Source: Paenibacillus cellulosilyticus (GTDB taxonomy: Bacteria > Bacillota > Bacilli > Paenibacillales > Paenibacillaceae). From it: a stretch of 64,000 nucleotides of DNA. The stretch lies in contig NZ_QGTQ01000020.1 of NCBI RefSeq assembly GCF_003182255.1, forward strand, positions 46,641 through 110,640, in the 5' to 3' direction. The stretch's first letter is position 1. Every line of letters starts with the position of its first letter. The notes beneath the pieces were generated by a model. That model was given only the letters and a program-made list of their open reading frames with translations, made no database searches and was not told the origin of the DNA. Positions 52,920 to 62,130 of the stretch are shown in pieces. The translations under genes were made by a program, and so were the position numbers.

Positions 52920-53519
52920 TTAAAATCCCATTTCTTTACGGAATGCCTCGATCTGCTCGGCGGACCACTTGGGACCCTCGAACAGCTTACCGGAGCGGGC
53001 TTCCGCCAGCGCGTCATTGAGCCAGTTCAATTCCGTCTCGCTGAATTGAATGCAGCCGCGGACGAACATGGACGAACCCGCTGGAATATATGGACTCTTC
53101 AGCTCGTAAATCATTCGCAGTCTTGCAAGCCGCTCCTCACAGCTTGCGATTTGCTTCTCGATGTGAGCAATAATCGATTCCGGCTCACAGTGCCGCACGA
53201 ACGGCAGCGCCATGAAGACCGGATGCTGCGGATAGGAGCTTTGCTCGAACTGCTGATGGACGAGCTTAATGAAAGCTTCCCGGCCAGCGTCCGTAATGCG
53301 GAAAATCGTCTTGTCCGGACGATTCTCGCCCGGAACAGGCACGATCTCTGCTGCTTCGACCAGTCCGTCTTCTCGGAGCTGGTCTACGGCATAGTACAGC
53401 GAGCCGTCGCGAAGCTTGAACGTTTCATTCCAGTTGCGGGCTTTGATCGTCTGTCTGATTTCATAAGGATGCTTGTTGCCTTCCATAAGCAGTCCAAGAA
53501 CTAGCAGCCTCATTGACAT
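52920..53519 (-). CDS. PadR family transcriptional regulator
   Basis: A 199-residue PadR regulator. The N-terminal winged helix is MRLLVLGLLMEGNKHPYEIRQTIKARNWNETFKLRDGSLYYAVDQLREDGLVEA; the C-terminal Vir/AphA-like helical domain carries dimer contacts. It is six bases after the MFS exporter on the same strand. PadR proteins commonly repress such exporters until a toxic ligand binds. The likely operator is the palindrome at 55181-55194 in front of the MFS gene. Confidence 0.93.
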   Translation of the reverse strand: MSMRLLVLGLLMEGNKHPYEIRQTIKARNWNETFKLRDGSLYYAVDQLREDGLVEAAEIVPVPGENRPDKTIFRITDAGREAFIKLVHQQFEQSSYPQHPVFMALPFVRHCEPESIIAHIEKQIASCEERLARLRMIYELKSPYIPAGSSMFVRGCIQFSETELNWLNDALAEARSGKLFEGPKWSAEQIEAFRKEMGF

Positions 53520-53525
53520 GATCGA

Positions 53526-55127
53526 TCAACCTTTCTGGTAGGATGGGTCTGGCTTGCCTGCGCCGCCTGCGGCACCGGAAGGACCCTGACCTTGACCGCC
53601 TGGTGCGCCTTGCGTGCCTGGCTTCGACAGCTCTAGACGTGCGCGGCCCATCAGCAGTACGAAGACGAATGCAATGACCGGCAGTAGGACTGTCCATTGG
53701 AATACACCGTGAATAATGGAGTCGGACAGCTTGCCGATTAGCAATTTCACAACGTCTGCTGGCATGCCCATTTGCTGCTGTACCTCAGGGTCGAGCAGCG
53801 CTTGACCGCCTTTGATCTTCTCAGCGAGCTCTGGGCTCAAGTTCGGCAGGGAACTGATACCCTCTTGGAAATTATGCTTCTGCGTCGCGCCGAACACGGC
53901 AATGGCAAGTGCGGAGCCGATCGTACGGAAGAACATGATGAGCGACGATGCCGAACCTTTGAATTGCGGCGGAACGGCGTTAAGTGTCGAGATGTTAAGC
54001 AGCGAGAACGATACGCCCATGCCGAGACCGATAATGATCATGTACAGTGCAATGACCAGACGGCTCGTTTCATCGCTGAGCGCGTAGCCGAGCAGCGATG
54101 TGCCAATGATGAGTACACATACGGATACGAGCATAACGCTGCGGTATGCGAATTTGTGTGCGATTCGTCCGCCGACTTGGGCGCTGACGACGACGCCAAG
54201 CATCATTGGAATAAGTACGGTACTCGTTTCAGTCGCTGTTTTGTTGAATACGCCTTGGATGAAAATCGGAATATACGTTGCGCCTGCGATCATAACGCCG
54301 CCGTACAAGAGCGAAATCATCATGCTGCTCGTGAACAGCTTGTTACCGAACAGGCCGAGCTTGATGATCGGATCCTTCGACTTCTTCTCAGCAAGGAGGA
54401 ACAAGCCGAGGAACACGATAGCAGCGATAAACAGCGAGATCGTCTTCAGTGAATCCCATGCCCATCCGTCCGTACCGCCGAGCTCAAGACCAAACATCAG
54501 GAACAGAATCGCAGCTGTGAGCGTAATAGCGCCGAGCCAGTCGATGCTTTGCTTACGCGGATTCTTATTCTCATGATAAGCCTGTGCGATGAACAGAATC
54601 GAAAGAATGCCGATTGGAACGTTGATGTAGAAAATCCAGCGCCAGCTCCAGTTGTCTGTAATCGCGCCGCCCAAGATTGGGCCGAACACGCTGGAGATGC
54701 CGAATACGGCGCCGAACAGACCCATCATTTTGCCCCGCTTCTCAGCTGGGAACAGGTCGAAAATAATCGTAAATACGATCGGCATCAGCGCGCCGCCGCC
54801 AATCCCTTGAATGGCCCGATAGATGATGAGCTGATCCATGTTCTGAGCGGTGCCGCATAGGACAGAGCCTGCGATGAACAGTACGAGTCCTAATAGGAAA
54901 AAGCGTTTGCGTCCGTACATATCGGACAATTTACCGATAATCGGCGTCGAGACGACCATCGCGATCATGTACGCGGAGTACACCCACACGAAACTCTCGA
55001 AGCCCCCAAGCTTCTTAATTATGGTGGTCATCGCGGTCGAGACGATCGTCTGATCGAGCGATGCCATGAACAGCCCGAGGAGCAGGCCTGCGACGACCAG
55101 CTTCACGTTGCTTTTCTTTGCATCCAT
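53526..55127 (-). CDS. MFS drug exporter, DHA2 family (EmrB/QacA type, 14 segments)
   Basis: A 533-residue exporter with about 14 membrane segments. Motifs: the first-helix [13 protein letters not shown] (D1), [13 protein letters not shown] (motif A), [19 protein letters not shown] (B), and [17 protein letters not shown] (motif C, typical of proton-driven drug antiporters). The C-terminal tail is Gly/Pro/Gln-rich ([19 protein letters not shown]), unusual for the family. The ATG at 55127 has AAGGAAG six bases upstream. It forms an operon with the following PadR gene, and a promoter with an overlapping palindrome lies just upstream. Confidence 0.94.
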   Translation of the reverse strand: MDAKKSNVKLVVAGLLLGLFMASLDQTIVSTAMTTIIKKLGGFESFVWVYSAYMIAMVVSTPIIGKLSDMYGRKRFFLLGLVLFIAGSVLCGTAQNMDQLIIYRAIQGIGGGALMPIVFTIIFDLFPAEKRGKMMGLFGAVFGISSVFGPILGGAITDNWSWRWIFYINVPIGILSILFIAQAYHENKNPRKQSIDWLGAITLTAAILFLMFGLELGGTDGWAWDSLKTISLFIAAIVFLGLFLLAEKKSKDPIIKLGLFGNKLFTSSMMISLLYGGVMIAGATYIPIFIQGVFNKTATETSTVLIPMMLGVVVSAQVGGRIAHKFAYRSVMLVSVCVLIIGTSLLGYALSDETSRLVIALYMIIIGLGMGVSFSLLNISTLNAVPPQFKGSASSLIMFFRTIGSALAIAVFGATQKHNFQEGISSLPNLSPELAEKIKGGQALLDPEVQQQMGMPADVVKLLIGKLSDSIIHGVFQWTVLLPVIAFVFVLLMGRARLELSKPGTQGAPGGQGQGPSGAAGGAGKPDPSYQKG

Positions 55128-55175
55128 TGTCAACTTCCTTTCAAGTATGACTCAAATATTTCATTGCCGTTGCTT

Positions 55176-55203
55176 ATTATACTCAAATTTGAGTTTATTA
55201 CAA
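55176..55203 (-). promoter_or_regulatory. Promoter with overlapping operator for the MFS-PadR operon
   Basis: On the minus strand: TTGTAA (55203-55198), 16-base spacer, TATAAT (55181-55176). The perfect 14-bp palindrome ACTCAAATTTGAGT (55181-55194) fills most of the spacer, so a bound repressor would block RNA polymerase. A half-site, ACTCAAAT, recurs at 55150. Confidence 0.75.
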
Positions 55204-55479
55204 CCGCTAATTTTGGAGATTCGCTTCCCTTATTTGCAGGAAATGGTCGGTTTACGTGATCTTAAATTTTTTCCCGGTTGAGTGGAGATGGAGGAAGGAC
55301 TTAGATGCGAATAGCGCTAGTATTTGATTTGATTCGCATGGAATAATCTCCCTACTACCTGATATTGGGGTAAAATAAAAATAATAGTTCGGAACCTGTA
55401 AGGATTGCCGTGCGAGTGGCATCTATCATACATCCGCGAATCGACGGATGACGAGATGAGTCGGGAGGAGGTGACGGTA

Positions 55480-56256
55480 ATGCATGTTGTGACGGAAGCT
55501 GCAGCGTGGGGCAGCGTCGAAGATGAGCTCGACAATGAGGGCGCAGCAGCCGAGTTGAAGGATGAGCAGTTGGTCGAGCTGGCACGGACCGGTGACCGAG
55601 AAGCGTTCGGCGAGCTGGTGCGCAGACATCGGGCAAGAGCTCTAGGGGTAGCCTCGACGATTACAAGGGACGGGCAGCTTGCGGAAGACATCGTACAAGA
55701 GGCGCTAGTGTCGGCTTTTCTACGAATCGAGACGTTGATGGAGCCGAGCCGATTCCGGTATTGGCTGGAGCGCATCGTTCGCAACCAGGCGATGATGAAG
55801 CTTCGCAGGAGCGGTCCTGGCGGGAGAGCAAGCACCTTCTCGGAGATTGCGCACCGATTGGGCAAGCTCACGGAAGAAGAGTGGAATGATTGCTCGCTTC
55901 TTGATCGGATGTTATTCCGAATAGTCGAGCGGCATGGCGAGGTGCCTTACAATGAGACGGACCCACAGGCCCGACTAATGCGCAAGGAGATGTTCGAAGG
56001 GCTGTATGAACTGCTCTTATGCTTGAATGCAAAGGAGCGCGCCGTGTTCGAAGCTCATGTATTCCGTCAATTGTCTCCTATCGAAATTTCGGATGCGCTC
56101 GGCATGTCGGTTGGCGCTGTTCATACGTCGATCTCTCGTTCGCGTAAAAAGGTGCAGCGAGAGCGAATTCGCGTCTATTTTCGAGGATATGCGGAAGAGA
56201 AGAAGCAGGCAGGTCGTCCAACGAGACGCGTGCTTGCGCCGCCAGTCCGATTATGA
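55480..56256 (+). CDS. ECF-type RNA polymerase sigma factor
   Basis: A 258-residue sigma-70 family protein of ECF type. Region 2 is LVELARTGDREAFGELVRRH ... DGQLAEDIVQEALVSAFLRIE with the core-binding and -10 helices; region 4 is LNAKERAVFEAHVFRQLSPIEISDALGMSVGAVHTSISRSRKKVQ. A longer linker than usual (about 60 residues) joins them and the tail is basic. The start is ATG 55480, with GGAGGAGGTGA upstream. No anti-sigma gene is present; the next gene, 13 bases on, is the third member of the unknown paralog family, which may take that role. Confidence 0.9.
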   Translation: MHVVTEAAAWGSVEDELDNEGAAAELKDEQLVELARTGDREAFGELVRRHRARALGVASTITRDGQLAEDIVQEALVSAFLRIETLMEPSRFRYWLERIVRNQAMMKLRRSGPGGRASTFSEIAHRLGKLTEEEWNDCSLLDRMLFRIVERHGEVPYNETDPQARLMRKEMFEGLYELLLCLNAKERAVFEAHVFRQLSPIEISDALGMSVGAVHTSISRSRKKVQRERIRVYFRGYAEEKKQAGRPTRRVLAPPVRL

Positions 56257-56269
56257 GGAGAGAAAAGAG

Positions 56270-57262
56270 ATGACGGGGATAACGCAAGAAGAACGGAAGA
56301 ACCGAACGTACACGGCTGCGGCAGGTGCCATTTATGCCGTGCTGCAGTATACCAGTCAGAAGGATAGCTATACGCTCACGGATGTGATGGGACTGACCGG
56401 ACATGCCTTCCGTATCAATATTCATCCTGAGGATGTAAGCCCTGCGGGGCCAACGATGTTCTCTCCGACGGAACTGCTCGAGAAGGGTCTGAACAATCTT
56501 GGCTTCGCTGCCGAGCAGCTGTACGGGTTTCCAACCCCGGCGCCGCTGGAGAAGCTGGAGCAGGCTATTCGTTTCGCCCAAGAGACGATCGACCGCGGCA
56601 TACCTGCTATCGGCTGGAGCTTGTTTACGGCAGAATTCGGCGTTATTTACGGCTATGACGATGAGAAGCAGGAGCTGTACTGCAGCGACCGAGCGCAGGA
56701 CGGTCCGCTGCCGTATGCGAAGCTGAATGAGCTTCAGATGAAGTTCGTCTTTATGCTGCGAATCATTGGAGAGCTGACGGTGGACCCATTGGCGGCGCTC
56801 AAGACAGCGCTCGCTGGCATTGTGCAGTTCGCTCGAGGAAAGGCCCCTACCTTATCGGATACGTTCAAGCACGGTTTGGCGGGTTATGATGCGTGGATAC
56901 AAGCTTTCGAAGGTGGGAAGGTCAATCCGTTCGGTAATGCTGACAACGCCAGAATTGTTGGTGACGCAAGGGAGTATGCGGTGGAGTTCCTTCGCTCACT
57001 GTCTGAGAAGTGGACCGGAGACGGTCAGGAACAATTGGCGATTCGCAGCTTGTCGCAGGAGGCGCTGCCGCATTTCGAACGGGTGGTTGAAGCGTTTCGC
57101 GCGTTACAACTGCGTTTCCCGTTCCCGCATGGCGGCGAGCCCAACGACCCTGTTCAAGCGGCGGAAGCGATTAAGCTGTTGACGGTGGCGAGAGACAGCG
57201 AGACAGCTGGCATTGCCGTGTTAGAGCGTCTGCTTGAGCAATTGAACATGGCAGAGGCGTAA
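56270..57262 (+). CDS. Unknown-function protein, paralog 3 of 3, with ECF sigma factor
   Basis: A 330-residue soluble protein related to the two genes at 25267-27271: YTAAAGAIYAVLQY, VMGLTGHAFRINIHPED, DRGIPAIGW ... FGVIYGYDD, then TLSDTFKHGLAGYDAWIQAF and a helical C-terminus. As in the other two, the first half recalls the C39/BtrH papain-like fold but no catalytic Cys is evident. It is co-transcribed with the sigma factor (GGAGAG overlaps that gene's stop) and ends at a strong terminator. A role as sensor or anti-sigma-like partner is possible but is inference from position only. Confidence 0.75.
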   Translation: MTGITQEERKNRTYTAAAGAIYAVLQYTSQKDSYTLTDVMGLTGHAFRINIHPEDVSPAGPTMFSPTELLEKGLNNLGFAAEQLYGFPTPAPLEKLEQAIRFAQETIDRGIPAIGWSLFTAEFGVIYGYDDEKQELYCSDRAQDGPLPYAKLNELQMKFVFMLRIIGELTVDPLAALKTALAGIVQFARGKAPTLSDTFKHGLAGYDAWIQAFEGGKVNPFGNADNARIVGDAREYAVEFLRSLSEKWTGDGQEQLAIRSLSQEALPHFERVVEAFRALQLRFPFPHGGEPNDPVQAAEAIKLLTVARDSETAGIAVLERLLEQLNMAEA

Positions 57263-57277
57263 TGCTCAGAATAGTGA

Positions 57278-57327
57278 AACAGCCGCACACGGCCCGGAGG
57301 GAGTCCGGCGTGGCGGCTGTTCTTTTT
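57278..57327 (+). terminator. Terminator of the sigma factor operon
   Basis: AACAGCCGC and CCGGA pair with TCCGG and GCGGCTGTT around a short loop, then CTTTTTG. It can also serve the convergent foldase gene. Confidence 0.88.
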
Positions 57328-57339
57328 GTGCAAATAAAG

Positions 57340-58437
57340 TTACTTGCTGCTTGTACTGTTTGTTCCCAGTAGATTCTTAATGTCTGCCTTGGCGCGGAGC
57401 TCGTCGATATAGGATGGAGACAATTCGTAGATTTTCTGAGAGGTTAGCGTCTCCTTAATTTGATCTTTGACGTCCTCGAGCGTCTTAGTGACAGCCGCTT
57501 TATGATCCGTTACAAGAATGAGATGATAGCCGTACTGCGACTGTACGGGCAAGCTGATCTCACCGACCTTGAGCGAAAATGCAGCGTCTTCGAACTCAGA
57601 AACCATGACCCCGCGTGCAAAATATCCGAGATCCCCACCATTTGCGCCAGACCCTGTATCGATCGATTTCTCCTTCGCTAACGCTGCGAAGTCGGTGCCA
57701 TTGATCAACTGCGTATAGATCGCGTCGGCTTCATCCTTAGTCGCCACAAGAATATGAGAGGCATGTACTTGCTCCGGTGTATTGAACGAGTCTTTGTACT
57801 GATTGTAATAAGAACGGATGGCACTGTCCGTTATGTTAATTTGTGCAAGGAGAAGTTTGCGCAGCTGAGCCTGCTCGAGCAGATCAGGATAGAGATCATC
57901 TTCGGTCATATGATATTGCTGCAGCGCTAACTCGAAGTTTTCACGGGAGCCCATGTTATTGATGATATTGTTCAGTTCACGTTGAATATCGTCCGTGGTG
58001 ATCAAGATACCGCGTGCGTCAGCTTCCTGCTTTACAAGCTCGTATGTAATAAGCCCTCCGAGAACCGTATCTCCATTGCCGCCTTTAATGAGTGCTTCGA
58101 ACAGCTGCTGCTGCTGGATACCTATGCCATTAACGGTCGCAACGAGATCGGTGCCCGACTGCTGTTTCGGCGTAGTGAAGTAGATGGACGACTTGGCACC
58201 GTCGTAGCGCACACCTTGTCCAAACGCATCCGCTGCAAAACGAAGCGGTACATATGTGGTGCCGTTGTACACGATGCTCGGCTGCGAGTCAGGCACTTTC
58301 TTCTCGACGCCGTCGAAGAACAATTTCAACGGTTTGACGATAACCTCAATCTTGCTAGGATCCGCCGCATAGCTGACGCCGCTGAAGAACAATGCGCCCG
58401 CGCAGAAGGAAACGATGACGTGCTTGAGCTTGTACAT
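57340..58437 (-). CDS. PrsA-like peptidyl-prolyl isomerase with stalk domain
   Basis: A 365-residue exported foldase. The signal peptide is MYKLKHVIVSFCAGALFFSGVSYA. Residues about 28-95 form a copper-amine-oxidase N-terminal/stalk domain (GTTYVPLRFAADAFGQGVRYD), often seen in Paenibacillus envelope proteins. Then comes a SurA/PrsA-like helical N-domain (LVATVNGIGIQQQQLFEALI) and a parvulin rotamase (HASHILVATKDEADAIYTQL ... GGDLGYFARGVMVSEFEDAAF). It should help fold secreted proteins at the membrane-wall interface. No lipobox, unlike classic PrsA. Confidence 0.92.
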   Translation of the reverse strand: MYKLKHVIVSFCAGALFFSGVSYAADPSKIEVIVKPLKLFFDGVEKKVPDSQPSIVYNGTTYVPLRFAADAFGQGVRYDGAKSSIYFTTPKQQSGTDLVATVNGIGIQQQQLFEALIKGGNGDTVLGGLITYELVKQEADARGILITTDDIQRELNNIINNMGSRENFELALQQYHMTEDDLYPDLLEQAQLRKLLLAQINITDSAIRSYYNQYKDSFNTPEQVHASHILVATKDEADAIYTQLINGTDFAALAKEKSIDTGSGANGGDLGYFARGVMVSEFEDAAFSLKVGEISLPVQSQYGYHLILVTDHKAAVTKTLEDVKDQIKETLTSQKIYELSPSYIDELRAKADIKNLLGTNSTSSK

Positions 58438-58545
58438 AATCGCTTAATGACCCCATTTCGATGAATGTGTCTATCAAGTACCATTATATAGTGAATTTCT
58501 GCAAGAACATATCCTATCATTTCGTTTGGAGCGATATGCTGGATG

Positions 58546-58728
58546 TAACGGTCGCCACAGCGCCTATTGCAGCATTATTGGCACGAATGAAGCGCTAAAG
58601 GTTGCGACAAAGGTTATCCGATGCTGGAGGCCCATTTATGTATTCAAAATGATCCCATAAGCAATATAGCAACTGTTAGAGCTGGGAATGACGCTTTTTC
58701 AACCTAATAAGCTCTGTTGCAACCGTAA
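58546..58728. repeat. Four-box TAACGGTTGC repeat element, copy 2
   Basis: Boxes: TAACGGTCGCC (58546), TAAAGGTTGCG (58596), then inverted GCAACTGTTAG (core 58671) and GCAACCGTAAG (core 58721). Spacings are 50, 75 and 50 bases and the core-to-core span is 183 bases, as at 1284-1466. It lies in the 58438-58924 spacer, which otherwise shows only the minus-strand terminator at 58858. Confidence 0.65.
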
Positions 58729-58857
58729 GAACGTGTTGAAAACGGAACACGGAACGCGGAACACAAGCAAATCCCAAAAGTCATTAATCGACTCTCGGGT
58801 TTTCCGATCAATCTTTCATCCGCCGCAGAAGCGGCGCAGGTTCAACGGTCGTCCACA

Positions 58858-58880
58858 CAAAAAAGGCCCCGAGGGGCCTA
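58858..58880 (-). terminator. Terminator of the DUF4183 genes
   Basis: Read on the minus strand: GGCCCC-TC-GGGGCC followed by TTTTTTG. Confidence 0.85.
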
Positions 58881-58924
58881 AGATGTGAGGCAGCCTTGTC
58901 CAACAAAGTTAATTTCGGCTAGCC

Positions 58925-59209
58925 TTAGGAGACGACAAACTGAACCATGATCGGAACGCCGGGGTCCAGAGCGTCGCCTCCCGGGATAGTGAGCGTAGTG
59001 GTTGTCACTGTCGAAGTGTCGCTCGTTTGCATGACCCCGTTAATGTACAGATTGTAATAATTGAACGATCCCGGAAATGCTGTTGCGGTACCCCCTGTGT
59101 CGTTCGTGAATACTGTAGCTGCGATTGCAAACGTCGCGCCTGTACCCGTTCCATCACCGATTGTGGCAGTGAATCTCCGAGTATTTTGATACGGTTGTAC
59201 GATTGGCAT
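58925..59209 (-). CDS. DUF4183 domain protein
   Basis: A 94-residue protein consisting of a DUF4183 domain: FTNDTGGTATAFPG, then the hallmark NYYNLYINGVMQTSDTSTVTTTTLTIPGGDALDPGVPIMVQFVVS. The family is typical of Bacillales spore-surface or appendage proteins. No signal peptide, in line with deposition from the mother cell. AAGGAGTG precedes the ATG. It follows a larger DUF4183 protein with collagen-like repeats, probably a partner or minor form. Confidence 0.82.
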   Translation of the reverse strand: MPIVQPYQNTRRFTATIGDGTGTGATFAIAATVFTNDTGGTATAFPGSFNYYNLYINGVMQTSDTSTVTTTTLTIPGGDALDPGVPIMVQFVVS

Positions 59210-59282
59210 ATATCATCACTCCTTTCTCATCTAGTAGATTCCAAATGGACGAGCAATGCGAGGGCTATTTTTCCAAAATATT

Positions 59283-60011
59283 CTAATTGTCGACATGCGC
59301 AGTCAATTGAACGATTTCTAATACGATCGACGTTCCGGCATAGATCATGCTGTCCTGCGATGGAAAAAACAAAGAGGCGGGGCTAACGGTATATATGCCG
59401 CCGGGCTGCATGATCCCATTGACATACAGGTTGTTATAGCTGCCTTGGCCGAGCCCTATAAATTCAGCTGCTGCATTTCCTGTATCGTCCGTAAATAGAT
59501 TGGCGGGAAGCGTAATCGACGATATTAAATCAAGATCGATATCCGGAATATAGAAATAGCGGTTTATGGACGATGTGACGACGATTGCCGGCACTGATAC
59601 GCTCCCTTGAGGTCCTTGAGGTCCTTGAGGTCCTTGAGGTCCTTGAGGTCCTTGCGGTCCGGTCGGACCCGTATCTCCTTGCGGACCATGAGGACCGATT
59701 GAACCCGTATCCCCTTGCGGGCCTGCATATCCTGCCTTCGTTTCTTCGAAGGAAACGTATCGGGTTTCGTCTTTAAGTAATACCGGGCTGACCTGAACAA
59801 GATATGGATCAGATACCTCGAGTGAATGATGGGGCGAGGGCGGCTGAATCATTTTCCTGCAACGCTTGATGTGTCCTGATCTACGTTTACTCAGAAGAGG
59901 TTTTCTAATGCGTGCTGGTTTCTTGTCTTTATTTGCAGATACACGCTTCCGCGTCAAACGTCCGCAATTACGTTTTCTCAATCGGGCGTTCCTTTTGCTC
60001 AGGCGCCTCAA
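59283..60011 (-). CDS. Collagen-like DUF4183 spore-surface protein
   Basis: A 242-residue protein in three parts: a very basic N-terminus (many Arg/Lys, residues 1-55), a collagen-like Gly-X-Y tract (GPQGDTGSIGPHGPQGDTGPTGPQ then six GPQ units), and a C-terminal DUF4183 domain (LFTDDTGNAAAEFIG ... YNNLYVNGIMQPGG). The layout matches BclA-like hair proteins of spores, though the basic N-terminus is unusual and could bind the coat. I choose the TTG at 60011 because AAGGAGA is eight bases upstream; the GTG at 60020 touches it. Confidence 0.82.
   Translation of the reverse strand: MRRLSKRNARLRKRNCGRLTRKRVSANKDKKPARIRKPLLSKRRSGHIKRCRKMIQPPSPHHSLEVSDPYLVQVSPVLLKDETRYVSFEETKAGYAGPQGDTGSIGPHGPQGDTGPTGPQGPQGPQGPQGPQGPQGSVSVPAIVVTSSINRYFYIPDIDLDLISSITLPANLFTDDTGNAAAEFIGLGQGSYNNLYVNGIMQPGGIYTVSPASLFFPSQDSMIYAGTSIVLEIVQLTAHVDN
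59606..59653 (-). repeat. 9-bp tandem repeat coding the collagen-like tract
   Basis: GAGGTCCTT recurs five to six times in a row on the plus strand, coding Gly-Pro-Gln on the minus strand. Copy-number change would keep the frame. Confidence 0.88.
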
Positions 60012-60200
60012 ATAAATCACTCTCCTTAGGAACGCGGTGCGTATGCCCTATTCTTATGCGGTAAGCGAATTCGGAGAGTGGACGAATGAACTACGTTTTG
60101 TATTTGTTTCTATTTATTAACAAATGCGTGGGTGACGATATAGATAAGCCGATGGGGCAGCCTATTTCGGCATGCAAGACGATCTGGATGAAAATGCAAA

Positions 60201-60236
60201 AACAACCCGTCTTGTTGGCTCAAGACGGGTTGTTTT
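60201..60236 (-). terminator. Terminator of spoVR
   Basis: AACAACCCGTCTTG (60201-60214) / CAAGACGGGTTGTT (60221-60234); on the minus strand it is followed by TTTTG. Confidence 0.88.
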
Positions 60237-60256
60237 CTATCGTTTCGAAAGCTCGG

Positions 60257-61696
60257 TCAAATAAACTTCCGACTCGTCTTCTTCCCGTCGCAGCTGAACA
60301 CGATCTTCTTATCCTCGATCACCGTCTCGAGGTGAATCGACTTGCCCCACAGCGATACGATATGAGGGAGAGTGCGCTCCAGATACTTGAGATCGAGCTC
60401 AACGCCTTCGTAGCGATGCTTCAGATACATTTCGCCGACGCGGTTGAAATCGCCGTCCTGCACGACGATGCTCGGGAAGCCGCCGTTGACGCGGGAGGTG
60501 ACGAGCTGATCGCGGATGTTCGCCCACGTTTTGTCGGTAATTTTCCACTCCGGACCCTTCTTCTCGAAAACGTACAGATCCAGATCCTTCACCAGCTGCT
60601 TGTCGAGGTAGTTGCGCAGGAACGAGATGTCCGCATCCTCTTCGCGTACTTCGAAGATTTTCTCCCGGCCTTTGCCGGGCTTCATGCCGAACCGATCGCG
60701 CTCCTCCTGCGTCGGATTATCCCAGCGCTTCTCGATGTGCTCGAAGATTTTCAACCCGAGGTAGTACGGGTTCAGCGTATGCCGTGACGGCACGACAACG
60801 GAGCTGTTCAGCTTAGCGAACTCGATTGTTTCTTCGCTCGTCAGATCGAGCTCGCGGATAATCCGCTGATGCCAGTACGAAGCCCAGCCTTCGTTCATAA
60901 TCTTCGTCTCGAGCTGCGGCCAGAAGTACAGCATCTCATCACGGAGCATCGACATGATGTCGCGCTGCCAGTCCTCGAGAATGGTGGAGTACTCTTCAAT
61001 GAACCAGACAAGATCCTTCTCCGGCTCTGGCGGGAACCGGATGGTGTTCGCATCCTGAGCATTCTCGCTGTTGTCCGATGGATCAAGCGACCACAGATCG
61101 TCGTAAGCGCCCTCGACCTCCGGTTGGTTGAGGGATCGGGCATTTTCTTTCACGAGCATTTCGATATAACGCGTCTTGTCGAGGTTGTACGGACGGATGA
61201 TTGTCGGATCGATGTGCTCCTGGATGGCAAGAACGGAGTCAATGAACTTCTCGACCCGCTCGGAGCCGTATTCCAGCTCATATTGCGCAACGCGTTCCGC
61301 GGTGGCGGACATACTCTCGACCATGTTCCGGTTCGTCTGACTGAAACGGGCATTGTTTTTGAAAAAATCGCAGTGCGCAAGCACGTGAGCGACGATCAGC
61401 TTATTCTGAATGAGCGAGTTGCCGTCGAGCAGGAAAGCATAGCACGGGTTGGAGTTAATGACGAGCTCGTAAATTTTGCTCAGACCGAAGTCATATTGCA
61501 TTTTCATCTTATTGAACGTCTTACCGAAGCTCCAGTGACTGAACCGAGTTGGCATGCCATACGCCCCGAACGTATAGATGATGTCAGCGGGGCAGATCTC
61601 GTAGCGCATCGGATAAAAGTCGAGGCCGAACCCTTGGGCGATCTCTGTAATTTCATCAATCGCCCGTTCGAGCTGGCGAATTTCATCTTGTTTCAT
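60257..61696 (-). CDS. spoVR: SpoVR family stage V sporulation protein
   Basis: A 479-residue protein of the SpoVR family, needed for spore cortex formation in Bacillus and functionally tied to PrkA and YhbH. Conserved stretches: [70 protein letters not shown], and [13 protein letters not shown] with [17 protein letters not shown]. Cytoplasmic. I start at ATG 61696, with GGAGGG nine bases upstream; ATG 61702 is the alternative. A strong terminator follows. It is monocistronic here and 55 kb from prkA. Confidence 0.95.
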   Translation of the reverse strand: MKQDEIRQLERAIDEITEIAQGFGLDFYPMRYEICPADIIYTFGAYGMPTRFSHWSFGKTFNKMKMQYDFGLSKIYELVINSNPCYAFLLDGNSLIQNKLIVAHVLAHCDFFKNNARFSQTNRNMVESMSATAERVAQYELEYGSERVEKFIDSVLAIQEHIDPTIIRPYNLDKTRYIEMLVKENARSLNQPEVEGAYDDLWSLDPSDNSENAQDANTIRFPPEPEKDLVWFIEEYSTILEDWQRDIMSMLRDEMLYFWPQLETKIMNEGWASYWHQRIIRELDLTSEETIEFAKLNSSVVVPSRHTLNPYYLGLKIFEHIEKRWDNPTQEERDRFGMKPGKGREKIFEVREEDADISFLRNYLDKQLVKDLDLYVFEKKGPEWKITDKTWANIRDQLVTSRVNGGFPSIVVQDGDFNRVGEMYLKHRYEGVELDLKYLERTLPHIVSLWGKSIHLETVIEDKKIVFSCDGKKTSRKFI

Positions 61697-61862
61697 CGGC
61701 ATGATCCCTCCGAGCGAGATAATACGTTTCATACCATAGGTATGTCTCAGGGGAGGAGGATATGCCTGCTTAAACCAAAAGGAAAGTAGTATAGAAGATA
61801 TAATGGTAGATATCGTATAGAAATCGGTTATGCATGCTTTGATTTGCGAAAAATGAATAAGG

Positions 61863-62076
61863 CGCTGGCGGACATTATGACGTCAGTGCACGGTTGAAGA
61901 ACCTTGCCACGAAGAGATCAGATGACTTCGGTATCGATATAGAGGAATATGCAGACAAAGGGCTCTATTTGGGAAAAGTCAGCTAGTGGATATATGTCTA
62001 TTGTTTGGAAAACGAGCGTGAGCGTGTTGCGGAGCTAATACGATTACGCAAGTTGAATTATCGCGAGGGAAAATAA
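61863..62076 (+). pseudogene. Decayed partial duplicate of the Mrr-like nuclease gene at 63023
   Basis: The stretch translates in pieces that match 63023-63601. ADIMTSV is followed by frameshifts; then DDFGIDIEEYADKGLYLGKVS with a stop aligns with the catalytic GDYGIDIEEQADKGLYLGQVK; then YCLENERERVAELIRL aligns with its C-terminal DYLDDKRESVGELLPL. The middle of the gene, including most of the domain after the QxK motif, is missing. It is a broken copy, 1 kb from the intact gene and on the same strand. Confidence 0.8.
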
Positions 62077-62088
62077 ATACGGACACAA

Positions 62089-62128
62089 AATGCCAAGACT
62101 ACTGCTTCAATGCATGCTTCTTGGCATT
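62089..62128 (-). terminator. Terminator of the candidate toxin-antitoxin pair
   Basis: AATGCCAAGA (from 62089) pairs with TCTTGGCATT (62119-62128); on the minus strand it is followed by TTG. Confidence 0.7.
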
Positions 62129-62130
62129 CT

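Noticed and set aside
53772..54452. 226-codon frame antisense to the DHA2 exporter
   Set aside because: Hydrophilic mirror of membrane-segment codons; no start signals.
60869..61789. 306-codon frame antisense to spoVR
   Set aside because: Mirror of a well-conserved gene; no start signals and no recognisable motifs. The same applies to 60086-60787.
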